Positions 26,449 through 36,591 are shown, counted from the stretch's first letter. The stretch: 64,000 nt of DNA from Hyphomicrobiales bacterium (GCA_028285595.1 JANQOW010000007.1:83036-147035), one strand, 5' to 3'. Numbers and translations are program-made. Notes: a model not told the origin generated them from the letters alone.

Positions 26449-27342
26449 ATGAAGCTGGATTGGAAATTGCTCGTCGCTTTTGAGGCTGTTGCCAGGCACG
26501 GCAGTTTCTCTCGTGCCGCTGAGGAACTGAATGTGCAGCAGCCGGCCATGAGCCGGCGCGTTTCGGCACTTGAAGCTGTGCTGGGGGTGCGGCTCTTGCA
26601 TCGTTCTCGTCCGTCGCTCAGCCTGAGCGCCGAGGGCGACATTCTTTACAGAGCCATTTCAGGCAGCTTGATTCAGGTGCAGGCGGCCTGCGATCAGATC
26701 GCACGGCGGGCGGAAAAGAACGTTGTTGTTGTGAACACCACGATCGGCTTTGCCAGTTGTTTTCTCATGAAGCGGCTGCACGCCTTCCGAGACGCGCATC
26801 CGAACATCACCATAGAGCTTGTGTCCCGCGATCAGAGCGACACCTATCACGAAGCCGGGGCGGATGTGATCATCATGTTCGATTCACCCGCCAACCTACC
26901 CGGTATCCGGCAGGAGCTGATATTTGCTGAGCAGATGATTGCGGTATGTGCCCCGGGCTATTTGCCCAAACCTGCAGTAGGCCGGGCTGACCTTTTGGGC
27001 CGCCGATTGTTGCACCTCACCAAAGGCATCCACGCTGACGATTGGGCAAAGTTCCTTGAAGGAACCGGGTTGGAGATCCCGATACCGGGCTCGGCGGAGC
27101 GTTTCACCAGTTTCATTATTTATCTTCAAGCGGTGCTTAACGGAGAGGGGATAGCGCTGGGCTGGGAGCATCTTCTTGAGGAGCATTTGGCGAACGGAAC
27201 ACTTGTTCGCGCCACGCCCCATGTGGTCAGGTCCGAGCGCGGGTATTTCGCCTGCCTCACCAAACGCGCAGAACAAAATGGACCGGCCAGTCGGTTCTTG
27301 GAGTGGGTCGGCACACTTGTAATCGCGGAGCGGACAGGTTGA
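26449..27342 (+). CDS. LysR-family regulator of the oxygenase-MttB operon
   Basis: 297 residues. The helix-turn-helix is in LDWKLLVAFEAVARHGSFSR followed by AAEELNVQQPAMSRRVSALE. The effector domain covers about 90-290 (VNTTIGFASCFLMKRLHAF, GADVIIMFDSP). It is divergent from the five-gene catabolic operon with only 111 bases between, the standard arrangement for a LysR activator and its target. Confidence 0.92.
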   Translation: MKLDWKLLVAFEAVARHGSFSRAAEELNVQQPAMSRRVSALEAVLGVRLLHRSRPSLSLSAEGDILYRAISGSLIQVQAACDQIARRAEKNVVVVNTTIGFASCFLMKRLHAFRDAHPNITIELVSRDQSDTYHEAGADVIIMFDSPANLPGIRQELIFAEQMIAVCAPGYLPKPAVGRADLLGRRLLHLTKGIHADDWAKFLEGTGLEIPIPGSAERFTSFIIYLQAVLNGEGIALGWEHLLEEHLANGTLVRATPHVVRSERGYFACLTKRAEQNGPASRFLEWVGTLVIAERTG

Positions 27343-27427
27343 AGAACCACGCTGACCGCTTCAGCCAATGGGTGTTCTGTCACCGGTGTCTACTTACGCC
27401 GATGCCCCCGGAATTGCTAAGGGGCGT

Positions 27428-29026
27428 CTAGGTGCCTTCTATTCGGGCCCTCGCGGCAATGCTTCCGCTAAAGTTGCGCCATCCAAAGAGAGCCTTTATC
27501 GCGAGAACGACCATCTGTTTGCGACTGACCGGCCTGTTAACAATGACAACCTGTCCGACCTGTTTTACCCGTGCAGACTGTGAAGTCGGCACTTGTTTGG
27601 AGTCTGCAAGGCGAAAGGCGTTTTCCAGCAATCGGAACGCCGCCTCATCATATCCATAGCTGCGAACAATAGCTGCATTTGCTGCCAGGCTCGCCGGAGC
27701 ACGGTCCCTCCGCTCAGCGTTTGTCGCCTTCTCTTGGACCGCCTTCAAACTCACAACCTGATCACTGGTCAAATAGGGTGTCCTGGTGGCCGTAATTCGG
27801 ATTATGTCGTAGACAAATCCAGCGCGCATTTTGCGATCTTTCGGAATCTCCAGATGTTTTGCCGGATCGTCCTTACTCATCAGGAGGGCACGGGACAGCA
27901 TGGCGGAGTAGGGCCCAAAGCGAAGCCTATTCTTGCCGCACTTTGCTCGAGCAGCGATGTCTGTGCGCCCATGTTTTTGTGGCAAACGCGCGTAAACCTC
28001 TGCATGTAGTTCCTTGGCACCCAGAAAGAGTGCTCGATCCAGGATCACAAGCTGAAGTTCAATTCGGCAATTTCGGGAGGAGATTGTTTCGGCAAATTTG
28101 GTGAAGGCACGCAGCAAATTGAGCGCATCGTCAATCTTGCCTGCCTGAGCCAACTTTTCAATCTGCGCACTTAGTCTCAGCCGGATAGCTGTGTTGAAGG
28201 TTCCCGGCCTGCTGTTCGCTGCCTCCACAATCTCTTGGATAATTTGCTCTTCATCGCCCGCATCCAAAAGTGCCGCCCATCTTTTCTCTGTTTCCGATTG
28301 CGTTTGCTTTTTCGCGCGGTACTCCGCAAGCCACTCCCGCAGCTGGTCATCGTCATGTTGTTCTGCAAGCCTTTCAGCAACAATCTGATATCCCGCATTT
28401 GCAAAAATCTTCCCTGTCCAAAACACGAGTTCAGGCTCGTTTGCCTTGTGGTCTGACAACCAGGAGCTCAGCGCCTTAGCGCCGTTGCGTTCATCAAATG
28501 ACTGGCCGGGCCGACGGAGTTTCCGAACGATCGACCCAAGTGAAGCTCGCCTTAATGGTAGCGATGCCGGCTTGCCTGATGCGTCTCTCAGAGTGTCGAG
28601 ATTTGCGCGCAATCCAACTTCGTTGCCCGCGCGCATGTAAGCTCCCAACAGGAAGTTGCGAGCAGTGTTCGTTGGTCGATTGGTCGTCAGAACCCCTTCC
28701 CCCAGCCGTTCACGCTCGGCCAGCTTGAGGTAGTGTTCGGCCCGCTCCACTTTTCCAGTGATGGCGAAGAAGACCGAAAGATCGGCAAGCATCACAAGTT
28801 TTGCCGGCGCCAGCGGCGCACCACTGGCTGTCGGTTTCACAATCCCGAGGTCTGGCAGCTCCACCGCAACCCGTTCTGCAACTTGCAATGCACAGCTTTC
28901 ATCGCGCTGTTCAACGCACTGGGCCATGGTGTCAAATGCAAGTTCCCAGTTTGGTTCTGCCCGTGCGCCAACCGATCCTGCAACACTGGCAAAGACCAAC
29001 GCAATCACTGTGCACAAGCGCGCCAT
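27428..29026 (-). CDS. Secreted or periplasmic helical-repeat protein of unknown function
   Basis: 532 residues, not recognised as a named family. A signal peptide (LCTVIALVFASVAGSVGARA) is cleaved before EPNWEL. The mature chain is mostly amphipathic helices with TPR/Sel1-like character (AERYLKLAERERLG-type and DDALNLLRAFTKFAET segments). It has paired cysteines near the N-terminus (AQCVEQRDESCALQ) and later SRNCRIELQ and ARAKCGKNR. It stands alone: LysR gene convergent on one side, giant nuclease divergent on the other. No regulatory site could be assigned. Confidence 0.65.
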   Translation of the reverse strand: MARLCTVIALVFASVAGSVGARAEPNWELAFDTMAQCVEQRDESCALQVAERVAVELPDLGIVKPTASGAPLAPAKLVMLADLSVFFAITGKVERAEHYLKLAERERLGEGVLTTNRPTNTARNFLLGAYMRAGNEVGLRANLDTLRDASGKPASLPLRRASLGSIVRKLRRPGQSFDERNGAKALSSWLSDHKANEPELVFWTGKIFANAGYQIVAERLAEQHDDDQLREWLAEYRAKKQTQSETEKRWAALLDAGDEEQIIQEIVEAANSRPGTFNTAIRLRLSAQIEKLAQAGKIDDALNLLRAFTKFAETISSRNCRIELQLVILDRALFLGAKELHAEVYARLPQKHGRTDIAARAKCGKNRLRFGPYSAMLSRALLMSKDDPAKHLEIPKDRKMRAGFVYDIIRITATRTPYLTSDQVVSLKAVQEKATNAERRDRAPASLAANAAIVRSYGYDEAAFRLLENAFRLADSKQVPTSQSARVKQVGQVVIVNRPVSRKQMVVLAIKALFGWRNFSGSIAARARIEGT

Positions 29027-29433
29027 TTCATCCTCCCGGCAAATGGAACCGCGCGCCAGGGTGACACGATTTACTTAAGGTGCCGCTAAGGTTCATGGTC
29101 GCCGCTAGGCGTGGTTTGAAGGAAGATGAACCAGCGTTGCAGCGCGATTGCAGACCATTCATTCTCAACAACCACGCATGGCCATCGCGTAAAACTAACC
29201 GTGTTCGGGCCCTCATTGGACTGTGAGCCCGAACAGCACGCTGCGTACATATGAAAACTGGCGTCTGTCTTGGAACCGTAAAACTCCCGTCATCAAAATC
29301 AAACAAATCAGTTGCTAACCTCCCGATCAACGCCGCGTCCAGTGGCGATGCGAGAGGGGGTCCGCCCCTAGTCTTTTTCAACCAAATGCCGGGTTCGCGC
29401 AGGACCTGCGCCGCTCAAACAGGGGTATCCAAT
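29027..29433. other. 407-base divergent intergenic region with a Pho box
   Basis: I see no convincing gene. The reading frame of the giant nuclease is open upstream from 29251, but that stretch encodes no recognisable domain and lies over the Pho box at 29265-29293, so I treat it as untranslated. Confidence 0.6.
29265..29293 (+). promoter_or_regulatory. Candidate three-unit Pho box upstream of secreted nuclease
   Basis: Three 7-mers at exact 11-base spacing: CTGTCTT, ggaa, CCGTAAA, actc, CCGTCAT. The PhoB consensus unit is CTGTCAT or CTGTCAC with 4-base spacers; matches are 6/7, 4/7 and 6/7. It lies 141 bases upstream of the ATG at 29434. Confidence 0.55.
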
Positions 29434-32400
29434 ATGTTTACGCTACAGATCTTGCACGCTTCAGATTTGGAAGGTGGCCTCGATGCGATTGCGAATGCAC
29501 CTAACTTTGCAGCCATTGTTGACGCGCTTGAAATGGAAGCCGACGTAGCGGGGTACGAGTCCATTTTGCTCTCGGCCGGTGACAACTACATACCCGGTCC
29601 GTTTTTCAGCGCTGGGGGAGATTTCAGCCTTACAGATACATATGAAGGCTTCTACAACCAACTGTTTGGCCTGATTGACACCTCGGTTCTTGACCCGTCC
29701 GCAGACACGAACGGCGATGGTTTCTTCGACAATAGCGAAATCGAAGCCGAAATCACCGCTGGCAATGTGACCTTTGAGCAGGTCTACACCGTGGACGTGA
29801 ATGGCGATGGGTTTGCAGATTATTTCGAAGAGATCGACGCGTTTGAGGGCCGCCTCGACATCTCGATCATGAACGCGCTCGGCTTTGATGCATCGGCCGT
29901 GGGCAACCATGAGTTTGACGCTGGCACCGACGCCTTTGAGAACGCCATCAACTACGATTCTGAAGAAGGTAACAGCTTGTCTACCAGCCGTTACAATGCG
30001 AACGGCACAGTTCTCGGCCACATCAACTATCTTCAGGAAGTCGATACCCCCGGTGTTCAGTTCCCGTACCTGTCCGCCAACCTGGACTTCAGCAGCGATT
30101 TCGATGTGGGCGCGCTGTTTACTCCGGATATCTTGGAAAACACCGCCTTTGAATCGGACTTGTTGAGCGCCCGCGACGTTCCTGCCGATCCCGCCGTACA
30201 AGGTTCCGATTCCAATGATGCGAAGATCGCCCCTGCTACCATTATCGAACGTGGTGGCGAGCGCATTGGTGTGGTGGGGGCAACCACTCAGTTGATCGCC
30301 TCAATCTCGTCGACCGGCAACATTGACGATGTATCCAGTCCGGGCGTCAATGACATGTCCGCGCTGGCGGCAGTGCTGCAGCCCGTGATCGACGACCTTC
30401 TGGCAGGCGCTGGCGGCGATCCCATCAACAAGATCATCCTCACCAGTCATCTTCAGCAAATTGAGCTGGAGACCGAACTCGCCAGCCTCCTGAATGGCGT
30501 CGACGTGATCATCGCTGGCGGCTCGGACACTCTTCTTGCTGACGGCCAGGACACGCTGCGCTCTGGCGACGTGGCCGATGCTGATTACCCGATTGAAGCC
30601 ACTAATGCCGACGGCGATCCGGTGCTCATCGTCTCCACCGATGGCGAGTACTCCTATGTGGGCCGTCTTGTGGTTGAGTTTGATGCCAACGGTGTGGTGA
30701 TCCCCGGGTCGGTTGAGGAGAATGTCTCAGGTGCGTTCGCGACTGACGATGCCGGTGTGCTGGCAGTGACCGGCGAGGCCACCTTACAGGAGGCCATAGA
30801 TGCTTCCGAAAAGGGCACACAGGTGCAGAACCTCACTCAGGAAGTTACTGCAATCGTGACCGCTCTGGATGGTGACATTGCAGGTGAAGCCAGCGTCTAC
30901 CTCAACGGCCAGCGCTCATCCGTCCGGACCGAAGAAACCAACCTCGGTAACCTGACGGCCGATGCCAATCTTGCTGCCGCACAGGAGGTTGATCCGGAGG
31001 TCATGGTCTCCATCAAAAACGGCGGCGGCATCCGTGCAGCCATCGGGGAGATTGTGGACAATGGTGATGGCACGGTCTCCCTGACCCCCACGGCCGCCAA
31101 CCCTCTGTCAGGCAAAGAAGCCGGCGAGATTAGCGAGCTCGATATTGATAACGTTCTGCGCTTCAACAATGGCCTCGTGACTGTGGAACTGACGCCTGAG
31201 GAACTCAAGATAATCCTGGAACACGCGGTTGCAGCGACCGGGGAAGGCAACACTCCTGGCCAGTTTCCGCAAGTGGGCGGCATTCACTTCTCGTTCGATC
31301 CCAACGGCACGGCACAAGTCCTAGGTGACGGCGGTACCGTGCTCACTGAGGGCACCCGTATTCAAAATGTTTCCCTCATCGACGAGAATGGTACTCCCAC
31401 CCTTCTTCTCATCGAGGATGGCGTTGTAACGGCCGGTGCGCCTGAAAGCATCAAGGTCGTGACCCTGAACTTCCTGGCGGGTGGCGGCGATGGCTATCCG
31501 TTCTCGGAATTCTCTACGGTGAGCGACCTGATGATCGGCGAGCAGGAAGCGTTGTCTAACTTCCTGACCGATAACTTCCCGAAAGACGGTCCTGAGAGCT
31601 TCAACATTGCCGATACCAATGTAGGCCGCGATGCGCGCATCCAGAATCTGGATGAGCGCTCCGACACGGTTGATGCGCCGGTGGCGACGCAAGATCTTCT
31701 TTTTGAGACCTATGCGGAGTTCCAGGGTGAAGGCGGCGAAGGTGCGTCTGAATCCGTGGCGCACGAAGACGGCAAACTTTACACCACCAATGGCGAGTTG
31801 GACCGGATCGACATCTTCGAGATCCCGTCCGTAGCCCCAACCATTCTGGCCCCCTCGGCAACAAACGATTTCATCGATCTCTCCGGGTTGCCGGGGTACG
31901 ACGCGGTTCAGTCGGTCGCGATTGCCAACGGTGTCGTGGCGGTAGCCATCAGCCGTGCCGCTGACGAGATCAGTGTGTTTGGCCAGACGGCCTCTCAGGC
32001 TCAGCCTGGCTTCGTGGCTCTATTCGATGCAGAGACCAAAGCCCTGCTGTCTACAATCGACGTGGGCAACCTACCTGACCAACTGACCTTCTCACCAGAC
32101 GGGAACACCTTGCTGGTGGCTGGTGAAGGCGAGAAGAATGAAGACAGCGAACATGATGACAACCCGCTGGGCACGGTCGCCATTATCGACGTCACCGACC
32201 CGACCTCTCCCTCCAGCGACCTCTTGGACTTCACCCAGTTCAACGGTTTTGAAGAGTTCGCCCGGAACGCAGGTATCCGAATCCAGGAAGGCGTGAATTT
32301 CGGCGAAGACGTGGAGCCGGAATACATCGCCGTCAGCCCCGATGGCACCACGGCGTTCGTCTCCTTGCAGGAGAACAACTCCATCGCCAAGATTGATCTG

Positions 32401-35400
32401 ACCACGGGTGAAATCGTCGATATCTTCTCGCTCGGAACGGTAGACTTCTCCAGCGACAGTGAGTTGGATGCCGACGACAATGGTGTGATCAACATCCGGA
32501 ACTTCGACAATCTCGTAGGCTTCCGCATGGCAGATGCCATCGCTTCGTTTGAGATTGACGGTATGACCTACGTGGCCACAGCCAACGAAGGTGACAGCCG
32601 TGACTTTGATGAAGACCGTGTTGAAGATCTGGCGGAAGACGGCCTTATCGACGAAGGCGTCGATACCGAAGGGCTTGGGCGTCTGGAGGTTTCCACAACA
32701 GACGGTGACGATGATGGTGATGGAGACATCGACACGATCCACACCTTCTCTTCGCGCTCCTTCTCCATATTCGATGCAGACGGCAATCTGGTCTTCGACA
32801 GCGGTTCTGAGTTTGAGAAGATCATCGCAGAAATCGCTCCAGAGCGTTTTAACGACGACGATGGCGATGATGGCGAAGACCGCTCCGATGCCAAAGGGCC
32901 TGAGCCTGAAGCCATTGCCGTAGGCCAGATCGAGGACAAGGTCTTCGCCTTCATCGGGCTGGAGCGCGACAGCGGCATCATGATCTACGACATCACAGAA
33001 CCGGCAAACGCCACTTTTGTGAACTACATCCCGCCGAAATTCGTCGACACAACTCCGGAAGGCGAAGTTGCGCGTCATGCGCCGGAAGTGATCACGTTCA
33101 TCTCGGCAGAGGAGAGCCAGACCGGCAACGCGCAGATCGCTGTGGCCTATGAGGTCTCAGGCTCAACCATCGTCTACGATCTGACGCCGGCCGTACCGCT
33201 GGTCGACATCCCGCAGATCCAGGGCGCCGGCCACATTTCCGAGTTTGATGGCATGGAGGTTCGGACCCAAGGCATCGTTACCGCTGTCGATAGCAACGGT
33301 TTCTATCTTCAGGACCCAGATGGTGACGGTGATACCGACACTTCGGACGGCATCTTCGTCTTCACCGGAAGTGCACCAACGGTGGCGGTCGGCGATGAAG
33401 CAGAAGTCCGCGGCGATGTGTCCGAATTTATCCCGGGCGGTGCCGGCACCGGCAACCTTTCCATCACGCAGATCGCCGCCGCAACAGTTGCGGTTCTGTC
33501 GTCAGGCAACGCTTTGCCGGCGGCGACCTTGATCGGTCAGAACGGGTATGCGCCGCCCACCGACAAGATCATCTCTGAAGGCGAATTGCCGGTGAACCTG
33601 CAAACCGATCCGGGCACCTTCAACCCGGCTGAAGACGGTATCGACTTCTACGAAAGCCTGGAAGGCATGCTGGTCACCATCGACGATCCGGTGGCCACTT
33701 CTGTCACCAACCGGTTCGGGGAAACCTGGGTCGTGGGCGACGATGGTGCGAACGTTACCACGCCAAACGGTGGTTTGAATGACCGCGGCGCTTTGAATCT
33801 CAACGCCGATGCGGATGGCTTCGGAGATCTCAATCCTGAGCGCATTCAGATCCAATTCGACAATGGGATTCAGCCTGGCTTCAGTGAAACCATAGAGGTT
33901 GGAGACAATCTGTCGGATGTCACGGGGGTTGTGAGCTACGGCTTCGGTAACTTCGAAGTGCTCGCGACGGACCCCTTCACCATTGAGGAGCCCTCCAGCA
34001 ATGTGGCCGAAACCACGGAGATTGCTGCCGGCGATGAAACCCTGACAGTGGCCACGTATAATGTGTTCAACGTAACCTCGAACCCGGCGGACAATGACAC
34101 CGCTCAGATCGCTTTGCTGGCGCAGCAAATCGTCAATAATCTGGGCAGCCCGGACATCCTTGCTTTGCAGGAAATCCAGGACAATAGCGGCGTGACAGAC
34201 GACGGTACGCTCGATGCGGACCAAACGCTGCAAGCGCTCGTCGATGCGATCGTTGCAGCCGGCGGACCAGAATATGCGTTCGAAAGCGCTATCGTTGATG
34301 TGGATGGCGAAACGGGCGGTGTGCCGGGCGGCAACATCCGCAACGCCTTCCTGTACAACGACGACCGCGTGGATGTGCAGGACATCACAACCTTGGAGGT
34401 GGCCGAACTGACCGCCTTGGGTGTCAGCGATCCGAATGCGTTCGACGGTACACGCGATCCGCTGCTTGGCACGTTTGAATTCAACGGCGAAGAGATCACC
34501 CTGATTAACAACCACTTCACCTCAAGGTTTGGTTCTGAGCCGATCTATGGTGGCAATCAGCCATTCCTTCAGGCCGGCGAGGCTGAACGGGAGAACGAAG
34601 CCAAGACCATCAACGAAGTCGTCGATGCGCTCCTGGCCGCCGATATGGACGCCAATGTGGTGGTTCTGGGCGATCTCAACACCTTTGAATTCACCGACGA
34701 GCTGACGGAAGATCTGCCGGGTGTTGGGGATGAGAAAGTTCTCACCAACCTTATCGACCAGCTCCCAGGTGATGAAGCCTATACCTTCAACTTCCAGGGC
34801 AACGCCCAGGTTCTCGACCATGTGTTCGTCACCGACGGCCTCTTGGAAGGTGCAGAGATTGATATTGTCCACATCAACACCGATTTCGCTACATCCGCCT
34901 CAGATCATGAGGCCGTGGTGGCTGGGTTCCAGTTTGAGGAAGACACGACCGGTGAAACCATTATAGGCACCAACCGGAGAGACTTCCTGGAAGGCACTGA
35001 GCTCGACGATGAGATCTTTGCCTTGAAATCCCGTGATGTGGTGATGGCTGGCGATGGCAATGACTTTGTCAACGGCGGCAGAGGTCGGGACTTCATTGAA
35101 GGTGGTAAAGGCGACGATGAGCTGGAAGGCGATCGGGGCCGCGATACGATTGACGGTGAAGAGGGCGAAGACTTCATCAACGGTGGCCGCGGGGGAGACA
35201 ACCTGATTGGCGGTGAAGACGCGGATACCTTCTTCTTCGTTGCACGGGATGGCTTCGACACGATCTTCGACTTTGAGGACGGCATCGACACGATCCAGTT
35301 TGGAGGCGGTCTGACCTTTGGGGATCTGGAGATTAATGATCGGTTCGGCGGTGCACGCATTGACTACGCCGGCGGCCGCATCAAGCTTCTCGATGTGGAT

Positions 35401-35439
35401 GCCTCCCAACTGACCATGGACGATTTCGACTTCGTCTAA
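29434..35439 (+). CDS. Giant secreted 5'-nucleotidase - beta-propeller - nuclease RTX protein
   Basis: 2001 residues from the ATG at 29434 (AGGGG upstream). There is no N-terminal signal, as expected for type I secretion. Residues 1-430 are a metallophosphoesterase (LQILHASDLEGGL, LSAGDNYIPG, AVGNHEFDAGTD at about 157). Residues about 470-740 are a 5'-nucleotidase C-terminal domain (NLGNLTADANLA, KNGGGIRAAIG). About 750-1255 is a choice-of-anchor/LVIVD-like beta-propeller. About 1260-1500 is an OB-type nuclease-associated domain (TQGIVTAVDSNGFYLQDPDG). About 1539-1830 is an endonuclease/exonuclease/phosphatase domain (LTVATYNVFNV, DILALQEIQDN, SDHEAVVAGF). About 1870-1930 holds RTX repeats (GGRGRDFIEGGKGDDELEGD). 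It probably degrades extracellular DNA and nucleotides to release phosphate. Confidence 0.9.
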   Translation: MFTLQILHASDLEGGLDAIANAPNFAAIVDALEMEADVAGYESILLSAGDNYIPGPFFSAGGDFSLTDTYEGFYNQLFGLIDTSVLDPSADTNGDGFFDNSEIEAEITAGNVTFEQVYTVDVNGDGFADYFEEIDAFEGRLDISIMNALGFDASAVGNHEFDAGTDAFENAINYDSEEGNSLSTSRYNANGTVLGHINYLQEVDTPGVQFPYLSANLDFSSDFDVGALFTPDILENTAFESDLLSARDVPADPAVQGSDSNDAKIAPATIIERGGERIGVVGATTQLIASISSTGNIDDVSSPGVNDMSALAAVLQPVIDDLLAGAGGDPINKIILTSHLQQIELETELASLLNGVDVIIAGGSDTLLADGQDTLRSGDVADADYPIEATNADGDPVLIVSTDGEYSYVGRLVVEFDANGVVIPGSVEENVSGAFATDDAGVLAVTGEATLQEAIDASEKGTQVQNLTQEVTAIVTALDGDIAGEASVYLNGQRSSVRTEETNLGNLTADANLAAAQEVDPEVMVSIKNGGGIRAAIGEIVDNGDGTVSLTPTAANPLSGKEAGEISELDIDNVLRFNNGLVTVELTPEELKIILEHAVAATGEGNTPGQFPQVGGIHFSFDPNGTAQVLGDGGTVLTEGTRIQNVSLIDENGTPTLLLIEDGVVTAGAPESIKVVTLNFLAGGGDGYPFSEFSTVSDLMIGEQEALSNFLTDNFPKDGPESFNIADTNVGRDARIQNLDERSDTVDAPVATQDLLFETYAEFQGEGGEGASESVAHEDGKLYTTNGELDRIDIFEIPSVAPTILAPSATNDFIDLSGLPGYDAVQSVAIANGVVAVAISRAADEISVFGQTASQAQPGFVALFDAETKALLSTIDVGNLPDQLTFSPDGNTLLVAGEGEKNEDSEHDDNPLGTVAIIDVTDPTSPSSDLLDFTQFNGFEEFARNAGIRIQEGVNFGEDVEPEYIAVSPDGTTAFVSLQENNSIAKIDLTTGEIVDIFSLGTVDFSSDSELDADDNGVINIRNFDNLVGFRMADAIASFEIDGMTYVATANEGDSRDFDEDRVEDLAEDGLIDEGVDTEGLGRLEVSTTDGDDDGDGDIDTIHTFSSRSFSIFDADGNLVFDSGSEFEKIIAEIAPERFNDDDGDDGEDRSDAKGPEPEAIAVGQIEDKVFAFIGLERDSGIMIYDITEPANATFVNYIPPKFVDTTPEGEVARHAPEVITFISAEESQTGNAQIAVAYEVSGSTIVYDLTPAVPLVDIPQIQGAGHISEFDGMEVRTQGIVTAVDSNGFYLQDPDGDGDTDTSDGIFVFTGSAPTVAVGDEAEVRGDVSEFIPGGAGTGNLSITQIAAATVAVLSSGNALPAATLIGQNGYAPPTDKIISEGELPVNLQTDPGTFNPAEDGIDFYESLEGMLVTIDDPVATSVTNRFGETWVVGDDGANVTTPNGGLNDRGALNLNADADGFGDLNPERIQIQFDNGIQPGFSETIEVGDNLSDVTGVVSYGFGNFEVLATDPFTIEEPSSNVAETTEIAAGDETLTVATYNVFNVTSNPADNDTAQIALLAQQIVNNLGSPDILALQEIQDNSGVTDDGTLDADQTLQALVDAIVAAGGPEYAFESAIVDVDGETGGVPGGNIRNAFLYNDDRVDVQDITTLEVAELTALGVSDPNAFDGTRDPLLGTFEFNGEEITLINNHFTSRFGSEPIYGGNQPFLQAGEAERENEAKTINEVVDALLAADMDANVVVLGDLNTFEFTDELTEDLPGVGDEKVLTNLIDQLPGDEAYTFNFQGNAQVLDHVFVTDGLLEGAEIDIVHINTDFATSASDHEAVVAGFQFEEDTTGETIIGTNRRDFLEGTELDDEIFALKSRDVVMAGDGNDFVNGGRGRDFIEGGKGDDELEGDRGRDTIDGEEGEDFINGGRGGDNLIGGEDADTFFFVARDGFDTIFDFEDGIDTIQFGGGLTFGDLEINDRFGGARIDYAGGRIKLLDVDASQLTMDDFDFV

Positions 35440-35602
35440 ACGAACGCTGCTCCATTGATTATGGCGGCTTATCCGGTGGCGCGCTCGCAGATCGAAATTC
35501 TTGGATCCAGAGCGCGGCACCGGACCCGTCAACGGTCCGCAGGTGCCTTCGTTGCTTCCGCCAAAAAGCAGAGATGCAGCGCGTCATGCAGACGTTGCGA
35601 AG

Positions 35603-35620
35603 CTGTCGTTTCGTCGTCAC
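35603..35620 (+). promoter_or_regulatory. Candidate Pho box upstream of ugpA
   Basis: CTGTCGT, ttcg, TCGTCAC: two units 11 bases apart matching CTGTCAT/C at 6/7 and 5/7. A -10-like CAATAAT lies 12 bases downstream (35633-35639), the spacing expected when PhoB replaces the -35 element. It sits 39 bases before the ATG at 35659. Confidence 0.5.
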
Positions 35621-35658
35621 GGAGTTCTGTTTTCAATAATCTCTTCAGAGGAGGCAGG

Positions 35659-36591
35659 ATGGTTGCGACAGATACCGTTGCGACGGATAGAGCGGCGCTA
35701 TTTGGCAACACCCGTCGACGCAAGGCAGGAACAAGATTGCCTTACTTGTTGCTCCTCCCGGCGCTTTTCTTTCTGACGCTCTTCACCTATTGGCCTCTGG
35801 TTCAGGCCATGTTCTCGTCGCTTTCATCCAAACGGCGTGTCAATGATCCGGACACATTTGCGGGCCTTCAGAACTATCAACGCTTGTTCGCCGACACCGA
35901 CTTCCAGGCCGCTGCAGTGAATAACCTGATTTATGCGGTAGGCACGGTTGTCCCAAGCATCATCTTGGCGCTCATCTTTGCGCTCATGCTGCGCGAAAGC
36001 ACGCGGTTCAGCGCCTTCATGCGCTCAGCCCTGTTCTTCCCAACGCTCATCCCACTTGTTGCTGCATCCGCACTCTTCATATTCATCTTCCTGCCGGACA
36101 TCGGCTTGTTGGATCACTATTTGAAGAAGCTCGGTGCGCGCTCGGTCAACTGGACGGGAGACCCCTCGATTGCGTTAGCCTCTCTCATTGCCATGACGGT
36201 TTGGAAGAATGCAGGCTATTACATGCTGTTCTTCCTTGCCGGTCTGCAGGGGATCTCGAAGGATGCTGAAGAAGCGGCCATCATTGAAGGGGCCAATCTC
36301 TTCCAGCGCATCTGGTATGTAATTCTGCCATTACTCGGGCCGACCATCGCCTTTGTGGTCGTGATCGCCCTCATCAATTCGATCACTCAGGTCGATCATG
36401 TGATCGTTATGACCCAAGGAGGCCCCAACAACTCCACGAGCCTTCTCCTGTTCTACATCTACCAGCAGGCCCACGAGTACTTTGATCTTGGCAAGGCCAC
36501 CGCTGCAACGGTTGTGACCTTGGGCGTGTTGCTGGTGATTTCGGTCTTTTCCCTGCGCAGCATGGAACGGCGGATCCACTATGAGAAATAG
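35659..36591 (+). CDS. ugpA: ABC transporter permease, UgpA-like
   Basis: 310 residues from the ATG at 35659, chosen for its strong ribosome-binding site (GAGGAGG); the open frame extends upstream to 35455 without recognisable sequence. Six transmembrane helices are expected, the first being LPYLLLLPALFFLTLFTY. The ATPase-contact EAA loop is AEEAAIIEGANLFQRIWYVI then LPLLGP. It belongs to the CUT1 sugar/glycerol-3-phosphate permease family. It overlaps ugpE by 11 bases. Pho-box control, the neighbouring phosphodiesterase and the binding protein favour sn-glycerol-3-phosphate or glycerophosphodiesters over sugars as substrate. Confidence 0.85.
   Translation: MVATDTVATDRAALFGNTRRRKAGTRLPYLLLLPALFFLTLFTYWPLVQAMFSSLSSKRRVNDPDTFAGLQNYQRLFADTDFQAAAVNNLIYAVGTVVPSIILALIFALMLRESTRFSAFMRSALFFPTLIPLVAASALFIFIFLPDIGLLDHYLKKLGARSVNWTGDPSIALASLIAMTVWKNAGYYMLFFLAGLQGISKDAEEAAIIEGANLFQRIWYVILPLLGPTIAFVVVIALINSITQVDHVIVMTQGGPNNSTSLLLFYIYQQAHEYFDLGKATAATVVTLGVLLVISVFSLRSMERRIHYEK

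Noticed and set aside
32092-33078. Long minus-strand open frame (328 codons) inside the giant nuclease gene
   Set aside because: It is antisense to a well-supported protein, has no recognisable domain, and comes from the Asp/Gly-rich codon bias of the plus strand. The frame at 33502-34515 is rejected for the same reason.
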